A stretch of DNA of 38,850 bases from positions 1 to 38,850 of the forward strand of contig USDD01000011.1 of NCBI GenBank assembly GCA_900553265.1. The letters are read 5' to 3'. The position numbers and the translations under genes were made by a program. Source of the stretch: an uncultured Eubacteriales bacterium. Its GTDB lineage: Bacteria; Bacillota; Clostridia; Christensenellales; Aristaeellaceae. Positions 38,797 through 38,850 of this stretch are shown here, piece after piece (the stretch's first letter is position 1; every line of letters starts with the position of its first letter). The notes under the pieces are model-generated. The model was given only the letters and a program-made list of their open reading frames with translations, did not search any database and had not been told where the DNA came from.

Positions 38797-38850
38797 GGAA
38801 CACCGCACAAATGAGGCGGTTGGCCGGCGAATGGATTTTTCGTCAGATGC
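38797..38850 (-). repeat. Dispersed intergenic repeat, copy C (divergent, reverse orientation)
   Basis: Read on the reverse strand it shares TTGTGCGGTGTT, ACCGCC and a GCAxxTGxCGxAAAA pattern with copies A and B, with clearly more differences. The short stem-loop (ACCGC/GCGGT) is kept. It reaches the window edge and probably continues beyond. Confidence 0.55.

Overview
The window is about 38.9 kb of GC-rich DNA from what looks like a Gram-positive member of the Clostridia, probably an anaerobic gut organism. The evidence is the hrcA-grpE-dnaK-dnaJ cluster behind a perfect CIRCE operator, a TPP riboswitch ahead of a ThiT-type thiamine transporter, a CBS/DRTGG family II pyrophosphatase, a clostridial 2[4Fe-4S] ferredoxin, a superoxide-reductase-like protein, SpoIID and SH3 cell-wall proteins, and a YesM/YesN two-component system with LplB/YtcP-type sugar permeases. 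A Christensenellales-like lineage would fit, but I cannot prove that from the sequence alone. No rRNA, tRNA, CRISPR array, insertion sequence or phage gene was seen.

Layout. 1-3.4 kb: a dispersed repeat, a two-part S9 prolyl-oligopeptidase-family peptidase and a GntR/FCD regulator. 3.4-6.2 kb: a small unknown operon behind a consensus promoter, a reverse-strand superoxide-reductase-like gene, two decayed genes (MATE transporter fragment, iron-sulfur flavoprotein) and a ferredoxin. 6.3-11.4 kb: a cell-wall trio made of a SpoIID/SH3 protein, a four-repeat peptidoglycan-binding protein with a dead NlpC-like tail, and a TrmN6-type methyltransferase with a repetitive N-terminal extension. 11.4-16.4 kb: TPP riboswitch plus thiT, then a LysR regulator, surE, a CYTH triphosphatase and the regulated pyrophosphatase.

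16.5-21.4 kb (reverse strand): the chaperone operon hrcA-grpE-dnaK-dnaJ. 21.4-25.4 kb: signal peptidase I, then a reverse-strand operon encoding a membrane protein with two degenerate GGDEF domains, an ECF sigma factor and a membrane protein with an Ig-like ectodomain (likely anti-sigma factor). A forward gene for a secreted or anchored Ig-like protein follows.

25.4-38.8 kb is a carbohydrate or glycoside utilisation locus. A GH38 alpha-mannosidase on the forward strand, with its own promoter and palindromic operator, converges on a long reverse-strand set: YesM-like kinase, YesN-like response regulator, solute-binding protein, two permeases, two nucleoside-hydrolase-like proteins and a uroporphyrinogen-decarboxylase-like protein. 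The likely logic is that the kinase senses a sugar or glycoside, the regulator turns on the transporter, and the intracellular hydrolases and the UroD-like protein process the imported compound. The substrate is unknown. This locus and the pseudo-GGDEF/ECF/anti-sigma operon are the best candidates for undescribed biology.
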